NCBI RefSeq assembly: GCF_042477335.2
Contig: NC_091255.1
Location: 41,518,501 to 41,582,500 of the forward strand
Source of the DNA: Ovis canadensis
Taxonomy: Eukaryota; Chordata; Mammalia; Artiodactyla; Bovidae
Direction of reading: 5' to 3'
Length of the DNA stretch: 64,000 bases
The notes beneath the pieces were generated by a model. The model did not search any database and was not told where the DNA came from. It saw only the letters and a list, made by a program, of their open reading frames with translations. This document shows positions 32,689 through 56,046 of this stretch, piece after piece. How positions within the stretch are numbered: position 1 is the stretch's first letter; every line of letters starts with the position of its first letter. A program made the translations under genes and the position numbers.

Positions 32689-32899
32689 GGCTTTCCTGGT
32701 GGCTCAGTTGGTAAAGAGTCTCCCTGCAATGCGGAAGACCTGGGTTCAATCCCTGGGTCAGGAATATCCTTTGGAGAACGAAAGGGCAACCCACTCCAGT
32801 ATTCTTGCTGGGAGAACCCATCCCATGGACAGAGGAGCCTGGTGGGCTACAGTCCAAAGGGTCCAAAAGAGTGGGACTGGACTGAGTGATTAACACACA
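32689..32899 (+). repeat. Bov-tA SINE
   Basis: caggctttcctggtggctca to gactggactgagtgattaac, 190 nt past the tRNA gene. Its tRNA-like head is degenerate, unlike the neighbouring tRNA-Trp. Confidence 0.88.
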
Positions 32900-34150
32900 A
32901 ACAGCACAACAGAAGACAGGACAAGAGAGTTATTGGGAAACTGAATGTAAATTATTTTTAAACACATGAAAATAACTTCTTTATATGATTAGAGAAATGC
33001 AAATTAAAATTCAACAAGTTATTTTTAACCTGTAAGACTAACTAACCTATGATCAAAAAGCTTTTATTAAATTGCATTGCTCACATACTCAAAGCTATGG
33101 AGATAAAGGAACATAGCCCAAGACCAGAGGAAATTTAAATTATAAAAGACTACTTTTCAGCCAGTTTAGAGAAGTTTCCTAGTGTATTTTTCAGTATTGC
33201 TTCATTTCCTTTTGCTCTAGACTTTTCCCGGGAGTGTGTTCACCTTTCCATAGGGTGGATAATTCCCACCACCTGGATGGATAATCATGCTGCTCCATCC
33301 TCTGCATCAGTAATCTCCTCTCAGATTGTCTCCAGTTTTCATATTCTCTCTGCCCTTTGGGCATCTTCTCAGGCATGTCCGCCATCTGGGATTCCATGCT
33401 CTGCAATTTCAGAGACCACTTGATCCTGCTATTGTCATTTCAGTTTCCAAAAGGCCTCCCCTGTCTTACTCTTCTCTCTTTTAAACTCAAAGTCAGTTGC
33501 CCCATAAAGCTTTTCAAACCTCATTTTAAAGAGGCCACACCTTGAAGGAAGTCTCATACTATTTTTCTGGGGAAAAAAATCTGAACCTTTCCATCATTTT
33601 CACTGTTATATCTTTCTTCTGTCATGAACTAATCTCTTTTCCTAGTTCTTCAGAATTTAAAAATAAACAAACAACGTGCTTTTCTCTCTTACTCATACTC
33701 TGAAATTACTCTTGGCCTTCTCTAAAATCTGTTCAGAGCATCAGATGGGGCTGTGCTATGCGTGGTCTTGCTCTCTGTTCCCTGGGTTGGTGGGGCAGAT
33801 CCCTTCTCAAATCCACTGACCAGAGAACAGGCTGGGGCATAGCACCCATCCCCATCTCCCAGTGCTCAGGAGGCTATCCCCTAGGGCTTTCTTGCAGTGA
33901 CCTTTTCTCCTCTTCTCCTTGAGGTTCCCCTGCTACTGTGAACCAGTGGAAGCAATACTTACTCCAAGAGATGTCACATTTCAGCATGAGTTTAAACTTA
34001 AATGTCTTAAGTGGGTCTTGCCTCCTTGGCTAAGGCAGAAAACAACCCCTTTCTATTCACTTAAATCTCCTAAAAGTAACATTTTAATTTAATACCAAAC
34101 AAACACTCTGAAATCTCTTAGACTGTTCTTCTTTCAAGAATCTTACATTC
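32900..34150. other. Unassigned intergenic sequence
   Basis: No repeat or gene that I recognise. A 71-residue minus-strand frame (33191-33406) is rich in Glu, Gln and Arg, but a stop codon precedes it and it matches no family that I know. Confidence 0.5.
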
Positions 34151-34330
34151 AGGGACTTCCCTGGTGGCCCAGTAGCTAAGACTGCACTCCCAGTGCAGGG
34201 AACTAGGTTCAATCTCTGGTCAGGGAACTAAATCCCACATGCCATAACTTCCACTGCAACTAAGGGTTCATGCTGAAACTAAAGATCCTGCATGCAACTA
34301 AGACTTGGCGCAGCCAAGTAAATAAATAAT
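34151..34330 (+). repeat. CHR-type SINE
   Basis: agggacttccctggtggccc to gcgcagccaagtaaataaat, near full length. Confidence 0.85.
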
Positions 34331-34904
34331 TTTTAGAAAAGAATTTTATGTTCAAATCTATTTGTAGATATTCTAGCCTAAGAATTAGTTCTAAGCAAAC
34401 TTTATTAAAGTTTTAATGGTGTCCTTCAAGTTTCTCATGGAATTGATAAAATTCTTTTTGTGTATTCATAAGTCAAATTGTAAAAGGTTGTAATTGTCGG
34501 ATAGTATTTTACCAATACAATCTCATTTTTGTTATAAAAGTGGATTTTCAGTTATCAGTTTTAACTCTCAGTTCATTTATTACACATGAATAAGCACTTG
34601 TTCCCCCAGTTGAGAAAACAAAGCAGCATACATTATTATAAAAACTGGGGCAAGGGTATTTTTTTGTGGTTAAAGTATCACTTTTTAGAAAGAAAAAGTA
34701 GGGATGAAGAGAAAGAAAAAGAAAAATTGTCTTAAACTTAACTTCAAAGGTTTATTCCACCAGCACCAAGGCATCAAATATTTAAAAAAATTTTTAATTC
34801 CTAGATATTATTCTGTTCCATTAGTCTACTTATACATTCCTGCTTCACACCAAACTAGCTGTATTGCTTCATTTTGAAAGGAAGGTAGCATTTTAAAATG
34901 GCAT

Positions 34905-35042
34905 ACAGGCTTCCCTGGTGGTCCAGTGGCTAAGACTCATGCTCCCAGTGCAGGGGACCTGGGTTTGATTCCTGGTCAAGGAACTAGGTCCCACCCACAT
35001 GCTGTAACTAAGACCCAATGCAACCAAATAAATATTTTTAAA
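34905..35042 (+). repeat. CHR-type SINE
   Basis: aggcttccctggtggtccag to aatgcaaccaaataaatatt. Confidence 0.85.
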
Positions 35043-35714
35043 ATGAATTTTTAAAAATGAAGCTGGCACAGCCTTGCCACAAATACAGTATATGATAAAA
35101 TTTTTCTTTGGCCCATTGCCTCTCCCACTGAGGATGTTTCCTTATCTCCAGACCTGGGACACATCAACTGGCCAGAGAGTTACTCTCCCGATAGATGCTG
35201 AGCTACCTGTGCTGTATGCGTTGTCTCCAAGGAATCAGGATTGGAAGCAAATGGGACTGGCCGTTTGTTTCAGAGGGTGTTCTAAACATGTACAAGGTGA
35301 GCTGAGATCATAAAGTGACTGTTTCCTATCATTCCTCAAAAAGGTTGTTCAGTTTCTAGTTCTTCTCATGGATGATGGAGCAAAGGTGGGTGAAGAGAGT
35401 GAGAGACAAATCCAGTTAAGAAACACTCCCCCAGACTGTGATTACAACCATCTTATGTAACAGTCAAGTCTCTGAACATGAATTAAAGTTGAAGCCGCTT
35501 CCCTCCTGGTCTTGTAGAAGTTTCTCTGAGTGCTTCTGAGTCAGAGCAGGGAAGGGAGGATAAACAGAGGTGCAGAGAACTCTCCATGGTCAGTATCTCT
35601 AGCAGCACCCTACTCTGACTTTGGTGGAATTTTAAGAGACTACCTCAGGGCTGAGGATTTCACTTAGCCCTGGAGAAAATAGTATTTCAGCTCGTTGCTC
35701 TCTACTGGGGAAGC

Positions 35715-36225
35715 CTTAACCTAGATAATATATTCAAAAGCAGAGACATTACTTTGCCGACTAAGGTCCATCTAGTCAAGGCTATGGTTTTTCCTGTGGT
35801 CATGTATGGATATGAGAGTTGGACTGTGAAGAAGGCTGAGTGCCGAACTGATGCTTTTGAAATGTGGTGTTGGAGAAGACTCTTGAGAGTCCCTTGCACT
35901 GCAAGGAGATCCAACCAGTCCATTCTGAAGGAGATCAGCCCTGGGATTTCTTTGGAGGGAATGATGCTGAAGCTGAAACTCCAGTACTTTGGCCACCTCA
36001 TGCGAAGAATTGACTCATTGGAAAAGACTCTGATGCTGGGAGGGATTGGGGGCAGGAGGAGAAGGGGATGACAGAGGATGAGATGGCTGGATGGCATCAC
36101 GGACTCGATGGACATGAGTCTGAGTGAACTTCGGGAGATGGTGATAGACAGGTAGGCCTGGCGTGCTGCAATTCATAGGGTCATGAAGAGTTGGACACGA
36201 CTGAGCGACTGAACTGAACTGAACT
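35715..36225 (+). mobile_element. BovB LINE 3' part
   Basis: Sense copy encoding RT C-terminal pieces (MPTKVHLVKAMVFPVVMYGY) and ending gactgaactgaactgaac. It shares unusual variants with the 25038-25513 copy. Confidence 0.92.
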
Positions 36226-36391
36226 TTATGTGATCAGCCCTCCAGGCCACCCCTCAGATGGCACCTAAGAGGACCTTCCCCCAAACTCCCAGCCCCCTAC
36301 CCCCTACCCCAGGCACCCAGAACATGTCTAGATCATGGGAAGAATTCTTGCATCTTTTGCCCTCAAATTTGTGCTTTAAAAAGCGTGCAGA

Positions 36392-36514
36392 TACCTTTTT
36401 ACTTTGGGGCTGCACCATGCAACAAGTCGCATCTTGGTTCCCTGACCAGCAATCAAACCCACACTCCCTGGAGTGGAAGTGCAGAGTCTAAATCGCTGGA
36501 CCACCAGGGGAGCA
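36392..36514 (-). repeat. CHR-type SINE
   Basis: ctttggggctgcaccatgca to ctggaccaccaggggagc. Confidence 0.78.
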
Positions 36515-36519
36515 AAAAT

Positions 36520-38755
36520 ATACATCAGACCACTGAGTACCCCCCCAAACACCAGGGGACCCATGTCAAGCTGCCCAGGTGGCCTGTTAAAATCACTGTC
36601 ACTAGGTTTGATCTGTGGGACAAGCCACCTCCCCACCATCTTTCCAAACCTTAGAAATCCTTTTCGGTCCTTTTCAGGACTGCTTTGATGTTCTCACTAT
36701 AGGTGAGGGGCGTAAGAGTCCCCCAAGAGTTTCTCAGCAACTTTTTTTTTTTGGGGGGGGGGTCAGTTTTGCATGGCAGCCTGCCTCACATCTCACTTTA
36801 GGTATCTGATCTCTGCTCTCTTAGATTCTTAGCAGAAATACCCATTTTAACACCATGTTGCACTTAGGCAATGGAAGAGGTGGACATGGGCAGCATTCTT
36901 ATCTGCACAAGAGTGGAGTAGCCCCAGGGTCATGCCTGGCACGCTGCTCTGGGGCAACTCTACCAGGATCTGCCTCCCATCTGTCCCTGAGACGTCAGCG
37001 CGCCAGGCCCGGCTCCCTCCCTGGCCTCCCTCGCCAAACCCACACTCCCGTTGACGTGTGTACACCACGCCTTAGGGCACCTCCAGCCCAGTCGGAGGGC
37101 GCTGTCCAGACCTCGGTGCTGAAACACCTTGGTTCTCGCAGCCCTTGAAGGAAGTGGAACCACAGCCTGCAGCAGCCTCCCCCCTACCCCTACCCAACCC
37201 CAAGGACACACAGATTCAATGATCCACAGCAATGCACTGATGCCTCAGCCCTTCCGACCACAGACCACACCAGGCCTTTGAACCCTCAGCATCTCCTCAG
37301 GAGGTCTGATCTTCCCTAAGGAATCCCACAGAGAGCCAATGGCTTAGCATAAACTCTCAGTCCACTTCCTTGAACAGGGGGAAGGCTCAAACTCAGACCT
37401 AATGTGCGAGTTGGGATTTGGGGGCTGGCCACGAGGGAGATCCTCCCTCTTTCTAGGGACACAACCCTTTCCAACAAATCCTAGAATTCTAAGAAATCCT
37501 AAACCCCTCACAGGCACATTCCAGGTGTAAAGACACCTCACTGTCTAGTCTGGGTGATTCCCAGCTATGTGTAAGTTAGCACCCCTTGTCCCCAAGCTCA
37601 GGGAGATGTGTCCCTAATGAAGGTCATCCTGGAAGCTTTGAAAAACCTGGACAGCAGTGATGTTGGGGACCACGAAGAAGGAGCAGCAGCCAGCTTGGAA
37701 AAGAAGGGCTAATGGGAAGCAGAATAAGCAGCTAGAAGCTGGCAGCCAGGACCCAGACTCTACCACACTCACCAGCTCCACAGCCCAGGACCCCCATCTC
37801 CTTAAGCAGTGTAAAGGATCAGTGTGGGACCAGGTCGTGGTCGAGGGAACAGGGTTTGAGAGACTATTGCAGGGAGCCTATAATAGGCCCTCTGGAGCCT
37901 GGGCAAGGGTCTTCTGTTGGCTGCCTCTGAGTTTCACAAGAGGACATTGCCAAAATCCAACCATTGCTGGTGAAGCCCCAATCAGAGGCTCAGCCTGGTG
38001 TAGACAGCAGTGCTCCGAAGGCCCCAAGACTGTTGAAACATCTCAAGACATATGCTGACAGCTAGTGCGTATAACTGGACCCTTGCACCCTGCACCCTAC
38101 TTTATCCTGGAGACCAGCTCGGATGGGAAGGGCATTTCAGGAGTCCTAACTGAGGACAGCTGATGCCAGCCTTACTAGTAAAGGCTGAGAGGTAATTCAA
38201 GTCTTCACTTCATTTATGGGGATGATGTTCAGGACATATGGGGGTAATCAGAGTGGCAAGTCCTTTGTGCAAAAACACCTTGATCTTCATCCGTTTCCAG
38301 ATGGTTGTTGAAATGTATGATTTTGTGACACTTTAATACAGAATACATTTATAGTACCTTTAACAGAGCTAAATTTTTTTTGTTTTTCCCCCTAGCCTCA
38401 CCAAAGTGTAATAGACAAATCATTTAGCAAATTTTTAAAGAGCAATTTTAGTTTAATTCTTGGCTAATGTTATCCAGCAATATAATAGCTTTGAATAATC
38501 ACAATATTTAAATACAATTAACATACAGCAGTAATTCCATCAGCATTTTGTTTCATTTTCCTCAGTTTATAAGAGTCTTATCCTTTTGGTTTCATTGTTA
38601 GGGCTCATGTGAACATGGGCAGAATATATAGAACTGTATTCAATGTTGTGATTTAGCTGATGAAAGCAATAGAAACTCACAGGTGAAGACAGAGGAACGG
38701 CTCATTCAGACTCCAGGTAACATTCAGTCTGCTCTGCAGAACTCTTCACTCCCAA
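36520..38755. other. Unassigned intergenic sequence
   Basis: Contains a T10/G10 homopolymer pair near 36741-36761 and a moderately GC-rich stretch (36850-37200). Open frames such as 37657-38058 lack splice context and recognisable domains. No gene supported. Confidence 0.5.
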
Positions 38756-38769
38756 ATGGAGATAATTAT

Positions 38770-39187
38770 AATGGACTGTGAAGAAGGCTAAGCGCCAAAG
38801 AATTGATGCTTTTGAAATGTGGTGTTGGAGAAGACTCTTGAGAGTCCCTTGGACTGCAAGGAGATCCAACCAGTCCATTCTGAAGGAGATCAACCCTGGG
38901 ATTTCTTTGGAAGGAATGATGCTAAAGCTGAAACTCCAGTACTTTTCGCCACCTCATGCGAAGAGTTGACTCATTGGAAAAGACTCTGATGCTGGGAGGG
39001 ATTGGGGGCTGGAGGAGAAGGGGACGACAGAGGATGAGATGGCTGGATGGCATCATGGACTCGATGGACGTGAATCTGAGTGGCCTTCGGGAGATGGTGA
39101 TGAACAGGGAGGCCTGGTGTGCTGCGATTCATGGGGTCGCAAAGAGTTGGACACGACTGAGCGACTGAACTGAACTGAACTGAACTG
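38770..39187 (+). mobile_element. BovB LINE 3' end
   Basis: Sense copy, more truncated than the other two + copies (starts tggactgtgaagaaggctaa) and ending gactgaactgaactgaactg. Confidence 0.9.
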
Positions 39188-39544
39188 ATAATGGCCTTTG
39201 AAATCTCTGATCACATATTCTTTGATGTGTTGTCTTCTTGTGATCACTACTCTTGCCAAGAAACATCCTGGCAACTGGAAAAGATTTTGTCTTATTTTAC
39301 AAAATGCTCCCTCAAGTTATGAGTACGACACTCAAACGCCTCAATGAACGGCTATTGTTGTAAAATAAATCCTAGTACTGAGAGAAGATAAAGAATGAAA
39401 CATAGGGACATTCTATTAAACGAAAACTTCTGCAAGATAAGTCGGGAAGCTCACACTAAGCGTTTTCCTCCCCCTTGGTCTAGGTGCCCCATCCACGGGA
39501 GGAACATGCCTGCGTTCCAGGAGGGTCATGAAGGGCGGGTTCGC

Positions 39545-39561
39545 GCGCCCTCTTGTGGCCA
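39545..39561 (-). promoter_or_regulatory. CTCF-like motif
   Basis: GCGCCCTCTTGTGGCCA closely resembles the reverse complement of the CTCF core (GCGCCCCCTGGTGGCCA), with a few mismatches, and lies in a locally CpG-rich stretch. It sits between ZNF624 and ZNF287. Binding is inferred from the motif alone. Confidence 0.4.
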
Positions 39562-39856
39562 AAGGTGGGCAGCGCAGGGAGGCCGGCTGCCTGCCGAATC
39601 CGGGGAATTGAATTTTCCGTTTTATCTAAATTACGTAAACTTGTGGGCAGTTCACAGCGCTCTTATATTATCTTTCCTTTGCGAAGAGACCGTAGCAGTG
39701 TCCCCACTTTCCAACACAGCTTGATCAATTTCTGTTTTTCCTCTTTTTCTTGGTCAGTAAAGGTAAAGACTAACCTCGAACTCCCATCATCCAGCCTTTA
39801 TCTCGTTGGTTGTGTAGACTGAACACCACCCTGTTGTTCCTGTGAAGACACTGTGT

Positions 39857-40390
39857 TCAAGTAATTGTCCCCATCACTCTCTGAAGATAAAGCGCTCCCC
39901 TCACCTGCTCACCGGTCTTGCACGTTGGCCTTTCTGCTCTTTCTGTAAGCCTGATCTCTGAGATTTGGTGAGCCCGGTTCTGTAAGGAACCCCCTACATC
40001 AGCCCCAGCAGAGCTTCTCAATGATGCTGGTGCCCCCTCCCACCAGACCTTTCTGTATCTCCACGGAGGGGTTTCCCCCATCTTCCAAAGAAATGGAGCG
40101 GGGACGTTTTCCACCCCTACATTCTCTGCCTGTTCTGGACTGTCCACTTCTTTGAGCATTTTAACCATCTTTTCCACCATTTGCCAAGTGATTCTGGCCT
40201 CTCTGCTCAGTGTGGAGCTATCATTTCTCCAAGCTTTTCTCACCACCAGTGTGTTAGCACCACCTCCTGACACCCTCGGCAGAGTGTGTAAACCCTTATC
40301 ACAGGCATGTGCTCCTTTCCAATTAGCTCTCCACACCCAGCTGTATGTTCTACACTCCATGGTCCAGCATCCTTGGGATCCAGACTGCAC
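39857..40390 (-). other. Unexplained 177-residue minus-strand open frame
   Basis: Longest non-zinc-finger frame in the window. It has no recognised domain, signal peptide or membrane segment, and no visible splice or promoter context. It lies 0.6 kb from a ruminant ERV LTR, so it may be chance coding inside decayed retroviral sequence. Confidence 0.3.
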
Positions 40391-40739
40391 TCACCTGATT
40401 CCTTCAGACGCAGGTTGACCAGGGCCCACAGCAGCTGAATAGTCATCTTCATCTCTTACCATGTCCAGCGTTTCTCTTGTGGGCTGTCATGGTGACTTGA
40501 CCCTAGTTATGGGTCTAAGGATCAGGAGGGGAGGAAAGTAGATTGTGAGGGGACACAGGTCTTATCACAAAATAGAAGCTTCCTCTGCATCATCTTCAAA
40601 CAAGACTGAGAGGAGTGGGTCACGTTTGCAGGCCCCCAAAATCCAGAGGGATTGGTGTTTACAGATATTTGTCCACATCAACCCAAATGTCCCCATCCCG
40701 AGTCTCTGGGTTTCCTCCCTTGAGAACAAGGTCCTGACC

Positions 40740-41395
40740 TTGGCATAGAAAACTTCCTGGGATCAAGAATCCAACTTAGCCAAAGTTATGCTACTCTTAC
40801 ATTTTTGCCTCAGGCTTCAAGCCCTCTGCTTTTCACACTTCACCTTAAATTGGTGATTAATCACCCTCAGCCTTTTCTTGTCAATGGCTCCTAGCAATAA
40901 CCACTCAATTCCAGTCCTAAAATTGCTCCCTCCCCCATCCTCATGAAAGGTTGTTGCTGAACCACGAAAGACGTTGGGATTGGGATTCTCGGCCTCCAGA
41001 GGAGAAGAATTCAATCCAGGGCCAGAGATGAGGCTTGATCACTCAGAGCTTTTGTGTAATAAAGTTTTATTAAAGTATAAAAGAGATAGAGAAAGCTTCT
41101 GACATAGACATCAGAAGGGGGCAGAAAGAGTGCCCCTGTGCGAGTCTTTAGCTGGATGGCCCTTTAGAGAGATTGCAAGTTTGAGGCAAGGGGAGAAGGT
41201 CTTTGAACCCCCACAGTGAGCACCACTAGATGTGGCTGCCCCAGGGAGGATGTGTGACCTGAGACAGGATGCTTGCTTCATCCAGGACAATTCCCAGGGA
41301 AATATTTTATTGTGAACCATTAGCAGCCAAACACACAGATGGCTGGGGAGGGGGGTGCTACAGCCCATCACAGTGTGCTCTACAGGGTGTACTAA
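40740..41395 (+). mobile_element. Ruminant ERV LTR (BTLTR1-like)
   Basis: The core gaccagagg-like text agaggagaagaattcaatcc, then gatgaggcttgatcactcag and tgtgtaataaagttttatta, matches the cattle ERV LTR that I recall, including its poly(A) signal. Boundaries are uncertain and the 5' part is diverged. No retroviral gene is intact beside it. Confidence 0.45.
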
Positions 41396-41575
41396 AGTTT
41401 CTAGCTTCAGTTTTGATTTCTGTTTTGCTCTCTGCAGTTACATGAGTTATTGCTTGGTATTTTTTGAGGCATTATTGTTAGAGACATGTATTTAAGATGA
41501 TATGTCTTCTCTGTCAAGTTTTATAAGTATTATGAAGTTGTATCATGCTTATCTTTTCCCCTAATGATTTTTTAA

Positions 41576-41820
41576 ATATTTATTTGCTTATTTGGTTGTG
41601 TCAGGTCTTGGTTGCAGCATGTGGGATCCTCGTTGCATCATGTAGGACCTTTCCTTGCTGTGCAGACTCTCTAGTTGTGGCGTGGGGGCTCAGTAGTTAT
41701 AGCGTTCTGGCTTAGTTGCTCTGAGGCATGTGGGATCTTAGTTCCCCAGCCAGGGTTTGAACATGCATCCCCCGTATTGCAAGGCAGATTCTCAACCTCT
41801 GGACAATCAGGGAAGTCCCT
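41576..41820 (-). repeat. CHR-type SINE with 18-bp target duplication
   Basis: Flanked by perfect copies of CCCCTAATGATTTTTTAA at 41558-41575 and 41821-41838. Confidence 0.92.
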
Positions 41821-41875
41821 CCCCTAATGATTTTTTAAGATTCTATTCTGTTAGAAATTAGGCTTATTACTTGCA

Positions 41876-42255
41876 TCAGTTAGGGTTCCACCAGAAAAGC
41901 AGAACCAGTAGGGCATACATACTAAAAGTTTCTCTTTTTTTGCAAGAAATTGGCTTGCTTGATTGTGGAGACTGACTAGGCAAGTTCAAAACCTGGAGGG
42001 CAATCTTTTGGGAAGAGCAGGCTGGAAGCTTTGTCCAGAGTTTTTTCTTCATCAAGAAAGCCTCAATTTTGCTTTTAAGGCCTTGATTGATTCAGACCCA
42101 ACCTATTTAATAAGATAATTTCCTTTACTTAATTCATCTCAGTTTATGGATTTTAACCACACTTACAAGTAGCTTTACAACACCATCTAGGTTAGAGTTT
42201 GATTCAATAGTGGAAGCCTGTAGCCTTGCCAAGTTGATACATCAAAGATCATCAT
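41876..42255. repeat. Old mammal-wide interspersed repeat
   Basis: gttagggttccaccagaaaa, then aagaaattggcttgcttgat and ttgccaagttgatacatcaa; family name uncertain. Confidence 0.5.
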
Positions 42256-42267
42256 ACTACCCAACTT

Positions 42268-42775
42268 TTTTGTTGTTCAGATTTGCTTGGTGAGCTAATA
42301 GTAAGACTCTGACACTCCACCCGTCATGAGATGGAGTCGACATCTGCCTCAACTTGATTCCACACAACTTGTGATCCCTTTGGCCAGGAGTATGATGGAA
42401 GTCATGCTTTGTGACTTCACAGCTATATTCTAATCAGCCATGGGCTTCTCTCTTGTTCACTAGGACACCTGCTCTTGAAGCCCAGAGCCACCATCTCAGC
42501 TGCCAGCTGAGTCCTTCATGTCAAAAAGGCCACATGTCCAAACTGAGCTTATCCTTAAGCCATCTCAGCCCAACCAGGAGACATGTGAGTGCAGATACAG
42601 CTTGAAAGAGGACCCTCCCTGCCATCAAATCATGTTCTCAACTGAGGCTCCAGAGGCACTGTTCACCTTCCAAATTCTTGACCCACAGAATCCATAAACA
42701 TAATAAAATGCTTCTTCTTTAACACCATTAAGTTTGGGGGTGATTTGCCAACACAGCCGTAGATAATGAGAACAC
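42268..42775 (+). repeat. MLT1-like LTR
   Basis: actctgacactccacccgtc to attcttgacccacagaatcc, then a catcatt-like end. Ancient MaLR LTR wording, no genes. Confidence 0.45.
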
Positions 42776-43129
42776 TTGTATGTTTTTCATTCTTTTATTT
42801 TCAGGCATTTTTTTTTGTATGTTGTGAGTATTTATAAACGTGATGCAGGATGTTGTTCTTGTTTCCAATCTGAGAGTTTCAGAATCAGATTCCTGAGGAG
42901 GGACTCGGAGTCTTTAACAGTGAATAGTAAAGAACCAGCACTTTCGGTCTTTCTACCTTAAGACCCACATCTTCCCTGCCCATCCTTCCTCTAGAACTCA
43001 GGCACCAACTTTCTCAGGTTGATTCGCGCAGGGTTACAACCGCCCCCCATCCCCACCCCCCTCATCCGCACCCCTTTTTCCAGATACTGTCGCTCTCCGA
43101 CCTCTCTCACAGTCATCTACCAGACCTGC

Positions 43130-43690
43130 CTCTGCCCGGGGGAACTTTAAAGCCCGCTCAGAACCTCGCCGGCTACCGAGCAATTCACAGTGGGTGGGTG
43201 GAGGAGGTTGCCACGGAAACGGGTTCACTATCCGCGGCTCCGGCCCGGGGGCCGGCGCGGCTTCCGATTGGCTCTGCGGGCGCGCAGCGTCCTCCCTGCG
43301 CACATGCGCAGTGGTGCCGAGGCGAGGTCGCGGCGGAGCCGGGGCTCGGTGGTTCCGGGCCGGGCTTCCTAGGACCGGGCTGGGCGGGCGGCTCCGGTCG
43401 AGGCTCCGTGCCCTCCGGGACGAGACCTGGCGGGCGGAGGCCCCTCTGCAGCGCGGAACCGAGCCCGCCACGCAGGCGCAGCGCCCGCCGCCATTGTTGC
43501 CCGGGGCCTCTAGGGCCGCTCCGCTGCGCGTCCGCCGGTCCGGCCACAGGTTAGGATGCGGGCCGCCTGAGGGGTGGGGGCTGCGGGGCAGACCCCACGC
43601 AGCTGCCCGCGACCTTCAGACTGCGGAGTTAGGGGGACCCCGCCGGGTGAGGAGGCCAGGGGCGCCTCTGCCCTGCAGGCCTAGTGAGCA
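43130..43690 (+). promoter_or_regulatory. CpG-island promoter and 5' exon of ZNF287
   Basis: Dense CpG island, TATA-less. It shows an inverted CCAAT box (ATTGG, 43267-43271 region) and a palindromic NRF1-type site CTGCGCACATGCGCAG (43296-43311). CGCAGGCGCAG (43471-43481) and a YY1-type GCCGCCATTGTTGC (43487-43500) follow. A donor-like CACAG|GTTAGG after 43549 would close a non-coding first exon, with the first coding exon 0.9 kb downstream. Layout and motifs parallel the ZNF624 promoter. The start site, probably at or near the YY1 motif, is inferred. Confidence 0.75.
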
Positions 43691-44466
43691 GCCGGTTTTA
43701 GGGGACACTGTGCGGTTGAGGGGGGCTTGGAGGTGGAGACCGTGGACAGGTGGTGTCAGGCCTGCAGTGAGGTTTTCCGTGGGAAAACTGGTACCAAATT
43801 CCTAAAGAATTGTCCTGTAGAAGCTGTGCACGGGCTTCAAGTCACACGGGTCCCCTCTGCTGCTTTTCTGTCCCAGACCTCAGGTAGTGATGGGCTTGGA
43901 CTGGCCGCCATCGATACGCAGAGCAGGTGGATAGCTCGCCCCTTTTCCCCAGCCTTGAGCGCTTTAAAAAGTTCTCCGAGTTTGTTCGAAGTAACAGATT
44001 TGCTGTTGTTTTTGAGAGTCACTTCAGTCATTACAGCTTGTGTAATATCAATGACTAAAATACTGAGGCTTTTTTTTTTTTCTTCTGTACGAGTTAGAAG
44101 ATTGACCTGTGTTTTTGCTCAGGATTCAAGTCGTTGCATCTAGCACCACTCTTTTATGGCAGTCCCAACTGGTGCCCAATTGGTAAGGTCTCTAGGTGGG
44201 CTGTTTGTTTGTGTGTCTGGCAGAGAGCTCCAGGAATTCCTGACCTTGTGGTCTATTCCTGTGTTTCAGGGTCTCTTCCCCATCCGTACGAGTTCTGGGC
44301 TCAGAATTTGTAAGCAAGACAGCTGACTCCTCCTTGCCTCTGTTCAGCCCCTGGCTGCAGCAGCCCTCCGTAAATGTCTCGGTGGCTCTAGCATGTGGCT
44401 TCAAGCACTTGGCTCTGACCTGAAGAAATAAAGGCTGTTGCCAGATTGACTCTCCTGTTTGTAGCA

Positions 44467-55120
<10,654 letters not shown>

Positions 55121-55870
55121 TGCATCCGGGAGACTGCGCATAGGTTTTCAAACCTAACCGTTCTACATTTTATTTTGTACTCTGCTTGTTGAAAACATTA
55201 TTCAAAAGAAGTGCAATATGGGTTAGATTTTCACTCAGCAGAAGTATCAGAATTAGTGATGGGAGTATAACCTATTTAAATGTACTGTGAAATTTCAGAT
55301 GAAAACATTCACTTCATAATAACCTTTATTTGATAACGGTTTAGTTCATTCCAGAAAGAAACCCTAGGAAAGGAAGAGTGCCAGAAACCTGTTAGCCACT
55401 AACTCAGAACGAGTTTCAAGTACTTCTTCATGAGGCCTTAAGAATGTACTGTAACAGGAAGGCTTCCATCCAGTAGAGCTTCCACACCAGAGGGTAATCC
55501 CAGGGTGGCAGAACAGAAGAGCTGCCCTCCGGCCTTTAGTTCTTCCCAGCTTTGAAGCCTTAAATATGTAAAGGGCCCCCTTCCCTTTTCCTGTTATGCC
55601 ATAACTGCCACGTGAAGCCAGTAGGTTTGCCAAAAGAGAAGATGGTTGAAAGTATGTTAAGGAAGGACCTCTGTGTGACCACTCTGTATGTTTCCCTCTG
55701 AATACTCAGATGTTAAAGGAAGAGCAGCCTAGTGAAAGGTGATCTCTTAGGAGAAGCTAATGTGTCTAACCCTTAGACATGTGCACAAATTTTCTTGAAC
55801 AGGCAAAAATTAATTTAAAATTTAGATATGTTTAGTATCTAAAACAATAGCCTGAGTCTCACTAGTTTCT
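55121..55870 (+). other. Probable 3' UTR of ZNF287
   Basis: Non-repetitive sequence after the ZNF287 stop, with no coding signal. No AATAAA is seen until 56486, beyond a Bov-tA insertion. Confidence 0.4.
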
Positions 55871-55871
55871 G

Positions 55872-56046
55872 ACAGGCTTCCCAGGTGACTCAGTGGTAAA
55901 GAATCTACCTGCCAGTCAGGAGACGCAGGAGACCTGGGTTTGATCCCTGGGTTGGGAAGATCCCCTGGAGGAAATGGCAACCCACTCCAGTAGTTTTGCT
56001 CCAGGCAATGGGGTTGCAAAGAGTTGGACACAACTGAGCACACACT
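55872..56046 (+). repeat. Bov-tA SINE with internal deletion
   Basis: aggcttcccaggtgactcag to ttggacacaactgagcacac. The usual block around catggacagaggagcctgg is missing. Confidence 0.85.

Noticed and set aside
33191-33406. Charged 71-residue minus-strand frame
   Set aside because: An in-frame stop lies shortly before it, there is no supporting splice site, and no family is recognised.
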